Origin: Rhizobium sp. AC27/96
GTDB lineage: Bacteria; Pseudomonadota; Alphaproteobacteria; Rhizobiales; Rhizobiaceae
Assembly: GCF_001692325.1 (NCBI RefSeq)
Contig: NZ_LXKN01000010.1
Coordinates: 62,001 to 126,000, forward strand
Length of the DNA stretch: 64,000 nt
Direction: 5' to 3'
The notes below the pieces were generated by a model that saw only the letters and a program-made list of their open reading frames with translations, made no database searches and was not told where the DNA came from. Positions 62,395-64,000 of the stretch are shown piece after piece (positions within the stretch are counted from its first letter, which is position 1; each line of letters begins with the position of its first letter). Both the position numbers and the translations under genes were made by a program.

Positions 62395-62521
62395 GAAGAT
62401 CTCCAGCCTGAACGATGCAATCGCGCCGCGGGCAAACGCCACGGCCGAATGCAACAAGAATTGCACGCTGACAGCGTGTGGATGATGCCGTGTAGCAGGC
62501 TTCAGAGTGGAAATCAATGAT

Positions 62522-62551
62522 GATATAAAGAAGTCTTTATGTCTTTATATC
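62522..62551. promoter_or_regulatory. Nested palindromic operator upstream of ahcY, SahR-type
   Basis: Outer arms GATATAAAG (62522-62530) and CTTTATATC (62543-62551) form a perfect 9-bp inverted repeat. Inside it ATAAAG and CTTTAT (62525-62530 and 62535-62540) form a second inverted repeat with a 4-bp spacer. The ATAAAG-N4-CTTTAT pattern resembles the operator described for SahR, the ArsR-type repressor of SAH and methionine genes in proteobacteria. About 130 bp upstream of ahcY, in the correct promoter region. Confidence 0.65.
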
Positions 62552-62575
62552 GTCGTGGCGATTTGTAGGAAGAGC

Positions 62576-62872
62576 CTACATTTCCTCGCCGAATTTATTC
62601 GCCACGAGCTGGTCCAGCGCTTCGAGCGCTTCGGCGGCCTGATTGCCGCTGGCGGTTACCAGCACGCTGCAGCCGGGGCTGGCCGCCAGCATCATCAGGC
62701 CCATGATCGAGGTACCACCAACCGTCGTCCCGTCTTTCGAAACGGTGATGGCGGCGTCATAGGCCTCGACGGTCTGGACGAATTTGGCGGAGGCGCGGGC
62801 GTGAAGGCCTCGCTTATTGATGATCAGGAGTTCCCTGGAAAGCTCGGTCATAGAGGCGGTGCTGTCCGTCAT
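62576..62872 (-). CDS. ptsH: PTS phosphocarrier protein HPr
   Basis: 98 residues. Phospho-acceptor His24 in KRGLHARASAKFVQ and regulatory Ser55 in GTSIMGLMML, equivalent to His15 and Ser46 of classical HPr; there is a short N-terminal extension of about nine residues. In alphaproteobacteria HPr belongs to a regulatory PTS with EIIA(Man) and HprK and no sugar-transport components. The start overlaps the EIIA stop by 4 nt. Confidence 0.95.
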   Translation of the reverse strand: MTDSTASMTELSRELLIINKRGLHARASAKFVQTVEAYDAAITVSKDGTTVGGTSIMGLMMLAASPGCSVLVTASGNQAAEALEALDQLVANKFGEEM

Positions 62873-63270
62873 TTGCCGCTGAGCACGCGGCTGGCCACGT
62901 TGATGTATTTGCGCCCTGCCTCCGAAGCTTCAACGAGGGCTTTCTCCATGTTGTTATCGCCGCGCACGCCTGCGAGCTTGATGAGCATCGGCAGGTTGAC
63001 GCCGGCAATGACCTCGGTGTGGCCGCTGTTCATGACGGAGATTGCGAGATTGGAAGGAGTGCCGCCGAACATGTCGGTCAGGATAATAACGCCGTGCCCA
63101 TCGTCGGCACCGGCCACGGCCTGCAGGATGTCCTGCCGCCGCTTGTCCATGTCGTCTTCGGGACCAATAGATACCGTTTCTATGAACTTCTGCGGACCAA
63201 CGACATGCTCGACGGCATGCCGAAACTCTTCAGCCAGCTTGCCATGAGTGACAAGCACAAGTCCGATCAT
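62869..63270 (-). CDS. PTS system fructose/mannose-type EIIA component
   Basis: 133 residues. EIIA(Man) fold with the phosphorylatable His9 in MIGLVLVTHGKLAEEF, VIILTDMFGGTPSNLAISVMN and NLPMLIKLAGVR. No EIIB, EIIC or EIID partner is nearby, consistent with a regulatory role (for example in PHB or organic-acid control in rhizobia). Cotranscribed with ptsH; 153 bp after hprK. Confidence 0.95.
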   Translation of the reverse strand: MIGLVLVTHGKLAEEFRHAVEHVVGPQKFIETVSIGPEDDMDKRRQDILQAVAGADDGHGVIILTDMFGGTPSNLAISVMNSGHTEVIAGVNLPMLIKLAGVRGDNNMEKALVEASEAGRKYINVASRVLSGK

Positions 63271-63423
63271 GATATTACTGCTCCCATCGCATTACGCAAA
63301 CAGGTGGCCCATATCGCAATGCAGCAATGTCGTCCACCGGTGGGGGGACATCTTGGCGATGAAAAGACGAAGTGCAAGCTTAAAATACAGGATTTGAATG
63401 CCTGTGCGGGCCTAAATTGCCGT

Positions 63424-63888
63424 TTATTCGAAACTGACGCCGATTTTCGCCATTATTATGGCGAGCGGGTTCGCGGAGGTTGCGGGCAAACGGATCAGGG
63501 GCAACCGGATGGAATCGGCAACCTCGATCTGCTCGTCCTCGGGAGGCAGCCTTTCCGCCGTGGCGGGGTCGACCGGGCTGACGGCAAAATGCATTTCGGC
63601 CTTTGGAACGTACGGCAGACGAACAATGCCGGTATAGCGAATCTCCATCAGGCCGGCGAGCGAGGGCGGGCATTCAGCGATGACCGACCCATTCTGCCGG
63701 GCGATCAGCACCCGGTCGTCGGCGACCAGCGCTGCCGCAAGCCCGAGCGGCCTGGCGGCAGCAAGGCAGGAAAAAGCCAGGGATGATTTGCCGATGCCCG
63801 ATGGTCCGAGAAACAGAAGCCCGGTCTTGCCGATGACGATCGCGGTTGCGTGGATATTGGTTGCATCGCCGCTCATCTGACCGCTCAT
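63424..63888 (-). CDS. hprK: Short HPr kinase/phosphorylase
   Basis: 154 residues, about half the size of Firmicute HprK: only the catalytic P-loop domain is present. Walker A GPSGIGKSS (28-36) and the HPr-kinase DDRVLIARQNGSV and MEIRYTGIVRLPYV segments. In alphaproteobacteria the truncated form phosphorylates HPr at the regulatory serine. The ATG at 63888 overlaps the chvG stop (TGATG). Linked genes: chvG upstream, EIIA and HPr downstream. Confidence 0.92.
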   Translation of the reverse strand: MSGQMSGDATNIHATAIVIGKTGLLFLGPSGIGKSSLAFSCLAAARPLGLAAALVADDRVLIARQNGSVIAECPPSLAGLMEIRYTGIVRLPYVPKAEMHFAVSPVDPATAERLPPEDEQIEVADSIRLPLIRLPATSANPLAIIMAKIGVSFE

Positions 63889-64000
63889 CAGGCCTGCGTC
63901 TGGGCGGGTAGCGAGAGGATGAAGCGGGCGCCGAGCAGTGCCGTGCCTTCGCTGTCGATGATGTTTTCAGCCCGCAGCGAGCCGCCATGCGCCTCGGCGA
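63888..64000 (-). CDS. chvG: 3' end of sensor histidine kinase, ChvG/ExoS type (5' part beyond window)
   Basis: The last 37 codons read AEAHGGSLRAENIIDSEG, TALLGARFILSLPAQ, TQA and then the stop at 63888-63890. HGG-(T/S)-(L/I)-x-AEN is the end of a HATPase domain (the G2-to-C-terminal region). The order chvG-hprK-EIIA-HPr is conserved in Rhizobiales, so the acid- and envelope-sensing kinase ChvG (ExoS) is the best identification. Confidence 0.8.
   Translation of the reverse strand, partial: AEAHGGSLRAENIIDSEGTALLGARFILSLPAQTQA

Noticed and set aside
61006..62520. Long plus-strand open frame (504 codons)
   Set aside because: Antisense shadow of ahcY, no domain recognised.
62395..62521. SAH riboswitch upstream of ahcY
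   Set aside because: I could not recognise the conserved SAH-riboswitch core; the nested palindrome suggests a protein operator instead. A covariance-model search would settle it.

Overview
The window is high-GC chromosomal DNA from an alphaproteobacterium, most likely Rhizobiaceae (Rhizobium or a close relative). The evidence is gene content and order: oriC between hemE and the PPDK regulatory protein gene, a ChvG-HprK-EIIA(Man)-HPr cluster, TrcR (DUF1013), DivL, an alphaproteobacterial AccD, AddAB instead of RecBCD, and PhaZ. I see no rRNA, tRNA, CRISPR array, insertion sequence or prophage. It is mostly core chromosome with one small AT-rich accessory islet around 5.9-7.2 kb.

Layout. 1-5.6 kb (minus): purH (cut by the window edge), a heparinase II/III-like protein, rsmB and htpX. 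5.7-7.2 kb: a DUF1674/SDHAF4-like gene, then a lone AT-rich DUF3800 gene and about 400 bp of AT-rich non-coding DNA. 7.2-15.5 kb: acs divergent from trcR, yggS divergent from leuS-lptE-holA. 15.6-24.5 kb (all minus): parB, parA, rsmG, mnmG, mnmE, rho, hemJ, hemE. 24.52-24.91 kb: putative oriC with a cluster of DnaA-box-like 9-mers. 24.9-28.6 kb (plus): ppsR, maf, aroE, coaE, dnaQ. Genes on both sides point away from oriC, and four parS-like palindromes lie at 17.9, 19.94, 19.99 and 26.4 kb.

28.6-35.2 kb: secB and fxsA (minus), then a TimA-MltA-Smr-XRE run (plus) and gyrB. 35.3-42.2 kb: a nitroreductase, DUF2218, a glutathionyl-hydroquinone reductase, a PLP decarboxylase, an FAH-family enzyme, the intracellular PHB depolymerase PhaZ and a DUF2852 membrane protein. 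42.3-48.5 kb: a YgjP-type metallopeptidase, then trpF-trpB-trpA-accD-folC. 48.7-60.8 kb (minus): divL, a tsaE-amgK fusion, a murU-like nucleotidyltransferase, addB, addA and trxA, closely packed. 61-64 kb (minus): ahcY with a probable SahR-type operator, then ptsH, manX-like EIIA, a short hprK and the 3' end of chvG.

Functionally the window joins chromosome replication and segregation (oriC, ParABS, DnaQ, HolA, GyrB), cell-cycle control (DivL, TrcR), envelope biogenesis (LptE, MltA, AmgK/MurU, SecB) and central metabolism (Acs, Trp, AccD, FolC, AhcY, PhaZ, PTS regulation). I found no clear unknown multi-gene defence or mobile system. The points most worth follow-up are the oriC/parS architecture, the Tyr-for-His DivL kinase, the TsaE-AmgK fusion, the AccD lacking its zinc ribbon, the nested palindrome upstream of ahcY and the DUF3800 islet.
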